A stretch of 64,000 bases of DNA, taken from NCBI GenBank assembly GCA_040753875.1, contig JBFMDV010000032.1, forward strand, positions 86,263 through 150,262, read 5' to 3'. The position numbers and the translations under genes were made by a program. The notes under the pieces were generated by a model. That model worked only from the letters and a program-made list of their open reading frames with translations. It was not told where the DNA came from and did no database searches. Source of the DNA: Candidatus Zixiibacteriota bacterium. GTDB lineage: Bacteria; Zixibacteria; MSB-5A5; GN15; FEB-12. Shown here in pieces: positions 1 through 8,462 of this stretch (the first letter of the stretch is position 1; the number at the start of each line of letters is the position of its first letter).

Positions 1-1
1 T

Positions 2-808
2 CTCGATGAAGCGGACCGCATGCTGGATATGGGGTTTGCGCCTCAGATTAACAAGATTCTGAGCTTCCTGCCGAGACAACGCCAAACCATGCTGTTTTCT
101 GCGACCATTCCTGACGAGATCATGGCGATAGCGCGCAAACATATGGAGTTGCCGATTCACGTGGAGATCGCCCGCTCCGGCACAGCCGCGGAGAAAGTGG
201 CCCAGGAGCTGTTCTTCGTGGAGAGACAGCAGAAATCCCGGCTCCTCGAAGTGCTGCTCCAGAAACAGCCGGGGCCGGTGCTCGTGTTTACCCGAACCAA
301 GCATGGCGCACGAAAACTCACACGCGAGGTGAAAGCCATGGGGCACTGGGCGGCCGAGATCCACTCGAATCGTTCGTTGTCGCAGCGGCGGGAAGCGCTC
401 GATGGTTTCAAGGCCGGCAAATATCGCGTGCTGGTGGCGACCGATATCGCCGCGCGGGGTATCGATGTCACCGGCATCGAGTTGGTGGTCAACTATGACC
501 TGCCGTCCAACTCCGAGGACTACGTCCACCGCATAGGCCGTACCGCCCGAGCCGGTCGCGCCGGCAAAGCGGTCTCGTTTGCCACGTTCGACCAGCGGGG
601 GGAAGTCCGAGATATCGAAAAACTCATACGTACGGCTCTGCCGGTGAAGGAACTCCCGGCCCTGCCGCCGGCCCGTGCCCGGGTCACCTGGGCACCGGAA
701 CCTGCCCCGGCTCGCCCTGCGCGCCGCCCCCAGGGCCCGCCCCCGGCGCCGTTCGGTCGAATCAAACGACACAGTTTTGACCGCCGCAAACCGCGAAAAG
801 TCCGGTAG
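2..808 (+). CDS. rhlE: DEAD-box ATP-dependent RNA helicase, 3' part (RhlE-like)
   Basis: The gene enters from the left edge already inside the helicase core: codons for LDEADR (the DEAD box, motif II) start at base 2. Further on come the SAT motif (LFSATIP), helicase domain 2 with VATDIAARGIDV (motif V) and YVHRIGRTARAG (motif VI), and a basic Pro/Arg-rich tail of about 60 residues, typical of RhlE-type helicases that unwind short RNA duplexes in ribosome assembly or RNA turnover. The N-terminal part with motifs Q and I lies outside the window. The family is certain; the RhlE subgroup is inferred from the tail and could equally be another DEAD-box paralogue. Confidence 0.93.
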   Translation, partial: LDEADRMLDMGFAPQINKILSFLPRQRQTMLFSATIPDEIMAIARKHMELPIHVEIARSGTAAEKVAQELFFVERQQKSRLLEVLLQKQPGPVLVFTRTKHGARKLTREVKAMGHWAAEIHSNRSLSQRREALDGFKAGKYRVLVATDIAARGIDVTGIELVVNYDLPSNSEDYVHRIGRTARAGRAGKAVSFATFDQRGEVRDIEKLIRTALPVKELPALPPARARVTWAPEPAPARPARRPQGPPPAPFGRIKRHSFDRRKPRKVR

Positions 809-932
809 GGCATCCGAGGGTCCGGCACCACGGGTTCTCAAGGATACGCTGTCTCATCCGACAATTGGACCAAGGGCCCAAGGAATCTTTAGTGCTCCAA
901 GAGTTTGATTTCCGGGCTCCGTTGGAGGCATT

Positions 933-1370
933 ATGGTCTATTTTCAGTGGGATGAGACGTACAGCGTTGGCGTGGACTCGATCGACAACCAACACAAGAA
1001 ACTGGTCGGTATGATAGCCTCGCTACAGCGAGCGTTTGTGGCCGGACGGCACGAAGCGGAGATGGGAAATGTGCTGAGAGCATTGGTGGATTACACGAGG
1101 TACCATTTCTCCGAGGAAGAGGCCCTGATGAAGCGGATCGGATTCGAGGAGTTGGCCAGGCACATGGAACTTCACCACCAACTGGTCGAGCAGATCGTCG
1201 ACATTCTCAAACAACTTCGAGCCGGCAAGCCGTATAATGCACCGGATCTCATCGAATTTCTGAAACACTGGCTTATCGACCACATTATGGCTGAGGACAA
1301 GAAAGTGGCGGTCGTCTACCAGAACCAACTCAAACGGGCCATGAGTCCGGTATCCGACCCGGCGCGTTAA
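933..1370 (+). CDS. Bacteriohemerythrin
   Basis: This 145-residue protein is a single hemerythrin four-helix domain of normal family length. The di-iron ligand pattern is visible: His in IDNQHKKL, HFSEEE with its Glu, two further His in the ARHMELHH segment, and the closing HWLIDHIMAEDKK with His and Asp. Such proteins bind O2 reversibly at a di-iron centre and act in oxygen sensing or delivery in the cytoplasm. TTGGAGG lies just before the ATG. It stands alone, about 125 bases after the helicase and 246 bases before the next gene. No signalling domain is fused to it, so it is probably a carrier or scavenger and not a chemoreceptor. Confidence 0.93.
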   Translation: MVYFQWDETYSVGVDSIDNQHKKLVGMIASLQRAFVAGRHEAEMGNVLRALVDYTRYHFSEEEALMKRIGFEELARHMELHHQLVEQIVDILKQLRAGKPYNAPDLIEFLKHWLIDHIMAEDKKVAVVYQNQLKRAMSPVSDPAR

Positions 1371-1616
1371 CCGTTCCGGAAATCGACCTGACACTCTCTT
1401 TTGAAGAGCCGCTTCCTTGAAAGGAAACGGCGTGCCGACACAGAGGCAGCCCCGACACGGCCACCTCACTGCTAAACTACTTGGCCGCACAACCGACAAT
1501 ATCCATAGACACAACGGGGTTGACGAATAATCGATCGGATCGTGATTGATGTTTCATTCTCTGCACTGCATGCGACCCCTGCAACACACTGACCATATAT
1601 TGCGACGGAGTATCCG

Positions 1617-3695
1617 ATGGAACCGCATTCGTATCTGGAAAGCATGCCCGGCCATTCGCAACTGCAGCCGGTACATGAATCCTCGACCGACGGCACCCGA
1701 AAACTGAGTCTTCGTCCCCGCCTTCCCGAAATAGACTTAACGTGCGTCCGAATCGACAGCACGGCGGCACGTTTACTTTCGCTGGACCTGATGCGGCAGT
1801 TTCGGGTGGTCCCATTCTCGTATGATGCCGACAGCAGGGCGCTCAAAGTAGCGTGCCAGTCGCCGCACGACCGCGGATTGGCTGATGAGTTGTCGTCGCG
1901 GGCCGGGGGTGCGCATGTCGAGTTGTTCGCCGCGACGCCGTCGGCCATCGATGCTGCGATCGCACAACTGAAAAGCGCCACGCTCGCACAGCACTGGGCG
2001 CCGCCGAAGGGCCATGCGAACCCGGACGCACCGTCCACCAAGCTTGCACCAGTTATTCCAACGGCGGCCGAAAACCTCGTGTTGCCGCCTAAACTACCAT
2101 CGTCGATAACGCACCGAGAGGCGGTCAACCTCCCAATGCGGGGCAGCCTGCTGTTTGTGACCCCTAAAGGGAAACTAAGCGAACACCTTTTGTTTGCGTA
2201 CGCCGCCGAACGATATGAAGCGAAAGCGGTCGGCAGCGTAGCGGCGGCGTGCGAAGTTCTTGACAGGCAGTCGTTCGACCACGTGTTTGTTCATGACAGC
2301 TTTCGCACCGCGTGCGACGTGCTGGCGTCGAAGTTCCGTGAGCGAAACGCCGGGACCGCGTTGCACTTCTTCAATTCTGAGGCGTCGTTGCTGATTTCCG
2401 ACACCGAGGACCAGTTGACCCGCGAACTCTTTGTCCGAAATCTCCACCTTTTTCGGCATCTTCACGACGTATCGAATCCGGCGTTGTTCACTCACGCGGG
2501 CGAAGTTACTCGCATAGCAGACTTGGTGGCGGTCAAATGCAGTCTGCCGTCAGGGGTTCGGTACGCAATTACGACCGCAGCCGCGCTCCATGATCTGTCG
2601 CAAAGTGATCTGACGAATCCGGAGCAATACGCGCACGTCGACATTATCGCCTTGACCGCCGGTCGCCTGGCCACTTGGGGATATCCCGATCAGATCGTCG
2701 TCATGCTCCGGTCGATGTACCGGAAGCGATCGCATATCGATATCCACCAGCACGATCACGCGGACCTGGCTGGCGCAATTCTGACGGCTGCCGACATCTA
2801 TTGCCACAACCGACCTAATCGTTCTGGCGGGACTACCGAGAACTGCCGTGAGGCGATCCGCACGTTACGCGAGTTGGTGACACCGTACGCATCCGAAGAC
2901 GTGGTGCAGAAGCTGACGGAGATTGCACTTGTCGATATGAGGCGCTTTTCGGAGGCCGGATCGTCGTTTCAGGTGCATATCTTCTCGACAGGCGGCAGTG
3001 TCGTGAATAGTTTGCAAAAAGCGCTTGACGGCGCCGGCTTGTCGGCGAGTGTGTCGTGCACAGTCGAAGAATGTGCGCTCGCGTTCTCGGAGAGAGCGCC
3101 GCAGGCGCTGGTTCTTCATCATCAGGGGGAAGGACGCACCTTGTACGATCTGATACTGGCCCTGGCTCTCAAAGGGGTGGCCATCGACCGAACGCCCACC
3201 ATTTTGCTTTTCGACGACACATCGGCGCCGGAGGCCATGTCGTTCATCAAGCACGGTATTGAAGACGTCTTGCCGGCCTCGGTCACGGTTGATGTTCTGG
3301 TCACCAAACTGAATAGGCTGAAAGTCCGACTTGACGAAAAGGCGCACTCGCGACTGGCGGTATTGAAGGAATTGGGAACGCACGGTTCGCTTGAAGACAT
3401 GAATCTGATAGATCTCCTTGAAGCCTCGCGCGGCAGCAGCCGGCCATCGCACATCAGTGTCTCCGCGAACGGGCAACATCTGACCGTGGTGGTAGACAAA
3501 GGGACGATCATCCGGGCAGAAGCCAATGACACCAGCGGCATCGATGCCATCCAGCAGGGGATTGCCTGGAAGCAAGGGGTCTGGAGTATTGACCCGATCG
3601 ACCAGAGCGAACTGCCGACCCCGAATCTGAACAAGGGGATCGACTCGGTGCTGCTTGAGGCCTGTGTCCAGCACGATAACGCTGCGATTGAATAG
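1617..3695 (+). CDS. Multidomain signalling protein: MshEN-like, receiver-like, HD/HDOD-like, DUF4388-like
   Basis: A 692-residue soluble protein with no signal peptide. By eye it reads as: an N-terminal module near residues 40-125 like the GspE/MshE N-terminal domain (often a c-di-GMP sensor); a receiver-like alpha/beta segment near 175-280; a helical HD/HDOD-like segment near 290-430 (ALHDL, then WGYPDQIV); a second receiver-like segment near 450-580; and a C-terminal DUF4388/PATAN-like domain near 595-675. Neither receiver-like part shows a clear acidic phosphorylation pocket, and only the HD pair is clear in the middle domain, so the protein may bind ligands or partners more than catalyse. 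CGGAG sits 6 bases before the ATG. Domain names come from pattern recognition only. Confidence 0.6.
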   Translation: MEPHSYLESMPGHSQLQPVHESSTDGTRKLSLRPRLPEIDLTCVRIDSTAARLLSLDLMRQFRVVPFSYDADSRALKVACQSPHDRGLADELSSRAGGAHVELFAATPSAIDAAIAQLKSATLAQHWAPPKGHANPDAPSTKLAPVIPTAAENLVLPPKLPSSITHREAVNLPMRGSLLFVTPKGKLSEHLLFAYAAERYEAKAVGSVAAACEVLDRQSFDHVFVHDSFRTACDVLASKFRERNAGTALHFFNSEASLLISDTEDQLTRELFVRNLHLFRHLHDVSNPALFTHAGEVTRIADLVAVKCSLPSGVRYAITTAAALHDLSQSDLTNPEQYAHVDIIALTAGRLATWGYPDQIVVMLRSMYRKRSHIDIHQHDHADLAGAILTAADIYCHNRPNRSGGTTENCREAIRTLRELVTPYASEDVVQKLTEIALVDMRRFSEAGSSFQVHIFSTGGSVVNSLQKALDGAGLSASVSCTVEECALAFSERAPQALVLHHQGEGRTLYDLILALALKGVAIDRTPTILLFDDTSAPEAMSFIKHGIEDVLPASVTVDVLVTKLNRLKVRLDEKAHSRLAVLKELGTHGSLEDMNLIDLLEASRGSSRPSHISVSANGQHLTVVVDKGTIIRAEANDTSGIDAIQQGIAWKQGVWSIDPIDQSELPTPNLNKGIDSVLLEACVQHDNAAIE

Positions 3696-3806
3696 TGCGC
3701 CCAGTTCGCTCCTTATGACCGGTATGAGGGCTCTGCACCGCCTCGCACGTCTATCCTCTTTCTTGTCTGCTGTTTTTCTGAATCATTTTGGCTATATTTG
3801 CATCCA

Positions 3807-4403
3807 ATGGATGAACGACAATTGATAGCGAGGGCGCAGAGCGGTGATTTTGAAGCCTTCACCGATCTGATAAATGCCCACAAGGACAAGGTGTATGCGC
3901 TGGCTCGAAGACTGGCCGGCAATAACGAGGACGCCGAGGATATCATCCAGGAGACTTTCTTGAAAGCAATCGACAACATCGACAAATTTCGCGGTGACGC
4001 CTCGTTCGGCACCTGGCTGTACAGTATTGCGCTCAATCAGTCGCGTGCCCACTACGCCAAAGAGAAGCAGATGGAGCTTCGGCCAATCGAGGAGTATCTC
4101 CCGTCCGGCGACCACAGTGACTCCGAGCGTCACGCCAAACTGTTCGACTGGCAGGACCCGCACACCATGCTGGAAGCAAGCGAACTTCGCTCTATTATAG
4201 AAGAGGGGTTGGCGGAGCTGCCGCATATTTACCGCGAAGCGTTCCTCTTGCGCTATCAGAACGACCTGTCGGTAAAAGAAGTGGCCGAGTTGATAGGCGA
4301 ATCCGAGGCTGCGACCAAATCCCGTATCCTTCGCGCCCGACTGGCACTTCGGGACTATTTATCTGAGAAGTTCGAGGGTGTCTATGGCCCACAAGTGTCC
4401 TGA
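3807..4403 (+). CDS. ECF-type RNA polymerase sigma factor (RpoE-like)
   Basis: 198 residues. Region 2 is clear (FTDLINAHKDKVYALARRL, then EDAEDIIQETFLKA), followed by region 4 with the helix-turn-helix (LPHIYREAFLLRYQNDLSV, KEVAELIGESEAATKSRI). It directs RNA polymerase to a special promoter set, usually for envelope or oxidative stress. The start is uncertain: an in-frame TTG lies at 3798, but the ATG at 3807 is preferred; neither has a clear ribosome binding site, and TATATT at 3793-3798 could be a -10 box giving a nearly leaderless message. The anti-sigma gene overlaps its 3' end, the usual sigma/anti-sigma arrangement. Confidence 0.93.
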   Translation: MDERQLIARAQSGDFEAFTDLINAHKDKVYALARRLAGNNEDAEDIIQETFLKAIDNIDKFRGDASFGTWLYSIALNQSRAHYAKEKQMELRPIEEYLPSGDHSDSERHAKLFDWQDPHTMLEASELRSIIEEGLAELPHIYREAFLLRYQNDLSVKEVAELIGESEAATKSRILRARLALRDYLSEKFEGVYGPQVS

Positions 4404-4638
4404 TTATGTGAAAGAGCTGAACGATTATCTCGACGGCACCTTGGATCCAACACTTTGCCGGGAGATTGAAGCGCATATTGGCGAGTGCCCGAATTGCCGG
4501 ATCATGATCGACTCCATGCGTCGGACAGTGTCGCTTTGCCGGGACGGTGTCAACGAGCCGTTACCGCCGGTGCTCGAGGACAAACTGAACGCCACGCTCA
4601 AAGCTCGCTGGGAAAAGAAGTTCGGCAAGCAGGCATAG
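4384..4638 (+). CDS. Zinc-binding anti-sigma factor (zf-HC2/ZAS domain)
   Basis: 84 residues carrying the ZAS signature HIGECPNC (His31-x3-Cys35-x2-Cys38), with further Cys at 5 and 25. ZAS proteins hold a cognate ECF sigma factor inactive and often release it when the zinc-binding thiols are oxidised. There is no transmembrane helix, so this is a cytosolic, RsrA- or ChrR-type factor and not a membrane-anchored RseA type. It overlaps the sigma gene by 20 bases, with GAGGG just before the ATG at 4384; a GTG at 4378 is an alternative start. The pairing is inferred from position and family. Confidence 0.9.
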   Translation: MAHKCPDYVKELNDYLDGTLDPTLCREIEAHIGECPNCRIMIDSMRRTVSLCRDGVNEPLPPVLEDKLNATLKARWEKKFGKQA

Positions 4639-4661
4639 ACGACGCGACGAGGCGGCTCGGA

Positions 4662-5594
4662 TTATTCGCCTGACGAGCGACCAGGTTTGTTCTCGAACCA
4701 GCCGAATCCAAACTCTCGTATCAGCCGAAGGTACTCCTCGTTCCCCTGCTGCATCAAGTCGGCGCGGTAATGCAGTCCAAAATAGTACTGTGCGGCATTG
4801 ATGTAGCCGTGCTTTCGGATATTCTCAAGACAGCGATCTGCATATTGGTCCCCGTGCAGGTCGCGACAGACCTGCGATATGATCTCCAGCCGCTCATTAG
4901 TAACCTCTCGTCGAAGCGCCGGGTATTTCTCGTTGAACACAGCCTGGAGGTCATTGTCCGAAAGATCCTGGTACTTCTCCCGGTGCACGAGGGCGCGAGG
5001 CGGGAGTTTCTTCTTGGGAACTGGACGGGCCTTAGGATAACCCAGAGACAACAGCACCACCGGAAAGACGCACTTTGGAAGAGCCAGCAGCTCCCGGTGT
5101 TCGCGCAACTTGTCAATAATAGTACCCACATACACTGACCCAAGTCCGAGAGCATCGGCTGCTGTACAGATATTCTGGGCGGCGATGATCGTGTCCTGGA
5201 ACGATATCCAGAAATGCCTGAACGAATTGTTGGCGGCAAATGGGGCGGCCTCAAGTTCGGCCCAGCGCGAGAGCCGTCGCCAGTCAATGCAGAAGATCAA
5301 CGCGGCCGGGGCCTCGGCGATAAACATTTGATCTTCGTTGAGCTCCGCAAGCTTTTGCAGAGCAGCTTTTTTCTCCACAACTATGATTGAGAACGGTTGC
5401 AGGTTGCCGCCGGTCGGCGCGTGAATTCCGGCTTTGAGAATAAGTTCCAGTATTTCGGCCGGAATCGGGCGGTTGTAGAAGCTTCGACAACTGGAACGCT
5501 CGATCAGGAGTCGCATTGTTTCGGAAGCATGTGCGTTACCGGCGATGAAATCATCGACGCCGTGATGGGAAAGATTCTGGTCATCTGGTGTCAT
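4662..5594 (-). CDS. Nitroreductase-family FMN oxidoreductase
   Basis: 310 residues from the ATG at 5594, which has GGAG 7 bases upstream; an in-frame TTG at 5624 would add ten residues but lacks a site. The N-terminal half is a nitroreductase fold: RSSCRSFYNRPIP and the FMN-binding APTGGNLQPFSIIVV region, then a YVGTI and VVLLSLGYP segment. Family members use FMN and NAD(P)H to reduce nitro compounds, quinones or flavins. About 100 extra C-terminal residues follow the usual domain and contain several Tyr, Cys and His; I do not recognise them. It is convergent with the sigma/anti-sigma pair and divergent from the ArsR-rhodanese gene. Substrate unknown. Confidence 0.88.
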   Translation of the reverse strand: MTPDDQNLSHHGVDDFIAGNAHASETMRLLIERSSCRSFYNRPIPAEILELILKAGIHAPTGGNLQPFSIIVVEKKAALQKLAELNEDQMFIAEAPAALIFCIDWRRLSRWAELEAAPFAANNSFRHFWISFQDTIIAAQNICTAADALGLGSVYVGTIIDKLREHRELLALPKCVFPVVLLSLGYPKARPVPKKKLPPRALVHREKYQDLSDNDLQAVFNEKYPALRREVTNERLEIISQVCRDLHGDQYADRCLENIRKHGYINAAQYYFGLHYRADLMQQGNEEYLRLIREFGFGWFENKPGRSSGE

Positions 5595-5866
5595 ATCGAG
5601 TCTCCAGTTCTGCTTTATTGTCAACTGTCAACCGATCGAAATCAGCCATCGCAGTCCATATACGAACTAAAGAGTCAATCTATCCGGCTCGCTGGTATGA
5701 GTCAATTGCCGAGATGCGGAGCGTTCCGCCACCATTAGATACGCAACAGGCTTGCTAACTCCTTACCTTGTGGCTAATTAGCTGAGACATTTGGGTACGT
5801 CGAACGCTGACACATCGTGGTAGATCTCGAAACAAGAAAAAATGCGCGAGTTTGTTGCAATTTTTC

Positions 5867-5894
5867 TTGCGAGGGAATTTCTCACGTATATATT
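5867..5894 (+). promoter_or_regulatory. Predicted sigma-70 promoter of the sulfur operon
   Basis: TTGCGA at 5867-5872 and TATATT at 5889-5894 are separated by 16 bases. The -10 box overlaps the left arm of the palindromic operator at 5891-5912, as expected if a repressor blocks RNA polymerase. Read by eye; no transcript data. Confidence 0.55.
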
Positions 5895-5912
5895 CAATTG
5901 GTCAATTGAATA
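5891..5912. promoter_or_regulatory. Perfect 10-2-10 palindrome, probable ArsR-family operator
   Basis: TATTCAATTG, a GT spacer, then CAATTGAATA: twenty of twenty arm bases match. ArsR/SmtB repressors typically bind AT-rich inverted repeats with a 2-base centre next to their own promoter. The site is 15 bases upstream of the ArsR-rhodanese start codon and overlaps a -10-like TATATT, so autorepression of the downstream operon is the natural reading. Confidence 0.75.
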
Positions 5913-5927
5913 ATAGAAGGATGTGAG

Positions 5928-6608
5928 ATGTCCCGGGCTCGAGAAACCAAAGACAAGCTTTACGCACAGTTTGCCCGGCTTGGGCACGCGTTGTCCAGTC
6001 CCAAGCGGCTGGAACTGCTGGATTTGTTGTGTCAAAGCGAAAAGACAGTGGAAACGCTCGCAGAGCAATCTTCAATGTCAGTTGCCAATACGTCTCGGCA
6101 CCTGCAGGTACTTCGCGCCGCCAGGTTGGTCGAGGGTCGAAAGGATGGGGTATTTGTGCATTATCATCTTACGGACACCGATGTTTGTAAGGTCTTCGTA
6201 AGCCTGCGTAACCTGGCTGATAATCACATGGCCGAAATCGATCGAATCGTTGCTGACTTCTTCGACACACCGGCGCGTCTTCAGCCGATCGACCGAAGGA
6301 GATTACTTCAGCGGGCCAGGGCTGGCGAGGTTGTGATTCTGGATGTACGGCCGGAAGACGAGTACAATGCAGCCCATTTGCCGTATGCTGTGTCTATGCC
6401 GCTTGCGCAGTTGAGGAAGCGGCTGAAGGAATTTTCCCCCGGCAAGGAGATCGTCGCATACTGTCGGGGGCCGTACTGCGTGCTGGCGCAGGAAGCGATT
6501 TCGTTGCTGAGATCAAAGGGTCTGACAGCAAAGCGGCTCGAAGACGGTGTCACTGAGTGGCGACAGGCCGGTATGCCCGTCAGCACAGAGCAGATGAAAC
6601 ACGAATGA
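5928..6608 (+). CDS. ArsR-family repressor fused to a rhodanese domain
   Basis: 226 residues in two parts. Residues about 15-100 form an ArsR winged helix-turn-helix (LSSPKRLELLDLL, ANTSRHLQVLRAARLVEGRK). Residues about 120-220 form a rhodanese domain with LDVRPEDEYNAAHLPYA and the active loop CRGPYC, whose first Cys (179) would carry a persulfide; Cys184 lies in the same loop, and Cys35 and Cys87 lie in the DNA-binding half. This architecture is known in regulators that sense sulfide, sulfane sulfur or related thiols. It heads a run of DsrE and SQR-like genes and has a perfect palindrome 15 bases upstream. The effector is inferred; arsenic or another thiol-reactive signal is not excluded. 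Confidence 0.9.
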   Translation: MSRARETKDKLYAQFARLGHALSSPKRLELLDLLCQSEKTVETLAEQSSMSVANTSRHLQVLRAARLVEGRKDGVFVHYHLTDTDVCKVFVSLRNLADNHMAEIDRIVADFFDTPARLQPIDRRRLLQRARAGEVVILDVRPEDEYNAAHLPYAVSMPLAQLRKRLKEFSPGKEIVAYCRGPYCVLAQEAISLLRSKGLTAKRLEDGVTEWRQAGMPVSTEQMKHE

Positions 6609-6639
6609 TAAGCGAGCATTTGGATGGAGATAGAATGAT

Positions 6640-6990
6640 ATGAAGTTTCTGGTACTCCTGAACGATCCGCCGTACGGGACAGAGCGATCATACAATGGAC
6701 TGAGAATGGCAATAGCGCTTGGCAAAGCGGGCGATACCGAAACGCGTGTTTTCCTTATGGCGGATGCCGTAGGATGCGGCAAGCTGGGGCAGAAGACACC
6801 CAATGGGTACTACAATCTGGAGCGGATGATCAAGAGCCTGGTGGCTGCAAAGGTCCTGATAGGTGCGTGCGGTTCTTGCATCGATGCCCGAGGAATCGAG
6901 ACCGAGGACCTACTGGAAGGTGTGCATCGCGGTTCAATGGAGGAACTGGCAGATTGGGCGATCTGGGCTGACAAGATGATCGTCTTCTGA
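6640..6990 (+). CDS. DsrE/YchN-family protein
   Basis: 116 residues with the DsrE fold pattern: an N-terminal strand KFLVLLNDPPYGTERSYNG, then AGDTETRVFLMADAVGC and a conserved C-terminal Cys segment GACGSCIDARG (Cys77 and Cys80; Cys46 earlier). DsrE-like proteins relay sulfur as a Cys persulfide between enzymes. The gene starts 31 bases after the ArsR-rhodanese stop with GGAGA nearby, and is followed 41 bases later by the SQR-like gene, so one operon is likely. A role in moving sulfane sulfur between the rhodanese and the flavoprotein is inferred from context. Confidence 0.87.
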   Translation: MKFLVLLNDPPYGTERSYNGLRMAIALGKAGDTETRVFLMADAVGCGKLGQKTPNGYYNLERMIKSLVAAKVLIGACGSCIDARGIETEDLLEGVHRGSMEELADWAIWADKMIVF

Positions 6991-7031
6991 TTTCGCATTG
7001 ATATCTTGTAGACGCCGGTAAGGAGGACATG

Positions 7032-8273
7032 ATGAGTTCACAGACCATTTGCATATTGGGTGGCGGTATCGGTGGGCTTGTGGCTGCCAATGAGCTGAGG
7101 CGCTTGCTGCCGAAGTACCATCGGATAGTGTTGGTCGATCGTGTCGAGCAACATGCCTTCGCTCCCTCGTTTCTATGGGTGATGACTGGTGACCGTCAAT
7201 CTGACAGGATAACGAGGCCGATCAAATCGCTCCTTCGACCCGGCGTTGAGTTTGTCCATGCGAACGTGTCTGCGATTGACACAGAGCGATCGAGGGTCGA
7301 GATGGAGAAGGGATCGCTGAGCTATGACTATTTGGTCGTCGCAGTCGGCGCCGAGTTGTCCCCAGAGAGTGTTCCAGGTTTGCATGAAGCGGCACATACC
7401 TTCTATACTCTGAACGGTGCCTCGCGGCTGCACGGGACGCTTCGGGAATTCCACGCTGGGCGTATTGCCGTCGTTATTGCCTCTACTCCTTATAAATGTC
7501 CCGGCGCCCCGCTTGAGGGGGCGATGCTGATCGCGGATTACGTGCGCAGGAACGGCCGCCGCGAAAGGGTCGCCATAGATCTGTACACGCCAGAGCCACA
7601 GCCGATGCCGGTTGCGGGACCGGTTCTCGGCAATGCGGTGCTGAATATGCTGAAATCCCGGAGCATCGAATATCATCCACTTCATAAGCTCGTATCAGTG
7701 GATCCGCAAAAACGGCAGGTCACATTTGAAGGAAAGGGAAGTGTCGAGTACGATCTACTGGTAGCGATCCCGCCGCATCGGAGTCCTTCCTTTGTCCGAC
7801 AATCGAACCTGGCCAATGAAAGCGGGTGGTTGCCGGTCGACAGAGCAACGCTCGCGACAAAGATAGGCAACATCTACGCTGTCGGCGATGTAACCGCGAT
7901 ATCAATTCCGGGTCGATGGAAATCGGGTGTGCCCCTTGCACTTCCCAAAGCCGGCGTATTTGCTCATGTCCAGGCTTCGGTCGTGGCCCATCGAATTGCC
8001 GCGGCCATCATGGATCATGTAGCGACTGAGAGTTTCTGCGGCGATGGTTACTGCATGCTTGAGGCCGGCGAAGATCTCGCGGGATTCGCGTATGGCAATT
8101 TCTTTGCCGAGCCTTCTCCAGATGTCAAACTGAAACGAATCGGCAAGGCGTGGCACGTCGGAAAACTGCTCTTTGAGAAATGGTGGCTGGCACCGTATGG
8201 TCCGAGACGTGCACTGTACAAGAGCCTGATAAATTTGGGCAGCAGATTCCTGGGCATCCCCTCGAACATCTGA
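7032..8273 (+). CDS. SQR/FCSD-like FAD-dependent oxidoreductase
   Basis: 413 residues. The FAD-binding Rossmann motif ILGGGIGGLVAANELRR opens the protein, NIYAVGDV marks the second FAD motif, and the C-terminal helical tail (WWLAPYG) is of the kind that attaches sulfide:quinone oxidoreductases to the membrane. Candidate redox Cys are 156 (in YKCPGAPLEG), 336 and 341, numbered from the preferred start. SQR oxidises sulfide to polysulfide and passes electrons to quinone; NDH-2-like enzymes share the fold. AGGAGG at 7021-7026 favours the ATG at 7032 over that at 7029. It ends the ArsR-rhodanese/DsrE operon, which supports a sulfur role. Confidence 0.85.
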   Translation: MSSQTICILGGGIGGLVAANELRRLLPKYHRIVLVDRVEQHAFAPSFLWVMTGDRQSDRITRPIKSLLRPGVEFVHANVSAIDTERSRVEMEKGSLSYDYLVVAVGAELSPESVPGLHEAAHTFYTLNGASRLHGTLREFHAGRIAVVIASTPYKCPGAPLEGAMLIADYVRRNGRRERVAIDLYTPEPQPMPVAGPVLGNAVLNMLKSRSIEYHPLHKLVSVDPQKRQVTFEGKGSVEYDLLVAIPPHRSPSFVRQSNLANESGWLPVDRATLATKIGNIYAVGDVTAISIPGRWKSGVPLALPKAGVFAHVQASVVAHRIAAAIMDHVATESFCGDGYCMLEAGEDLAGFAYGNFFAEPSPDVKLKRIGKAWHVGKLLFEKWWLAPYGPRRALYKSLINLGSRFLGIPSNI

Positions 8274-8462
8274 TCGTGCTGGAGCCGTTGAGACTGACAG
8301 CACTTGCCATCATGACCAAATGCGCACAGTATCAGTGTGGGTCGGACTAATCGCTTGAACCGTCGAATGTTATGAGGACGCCCTGGGTCGCGTGAATCAT
8401 TTTCAGACCATTGCTATCTAATCTGGCAGTGAATATTAATGCATTTCCGGAAGGATGAGTGA

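Noticed and set aside
2865..3674. Open frame antisense to the signalling protein
   Set aside because: A GC-rich shadow of the plus-strand gene, with no motif and no ribosome binding site.
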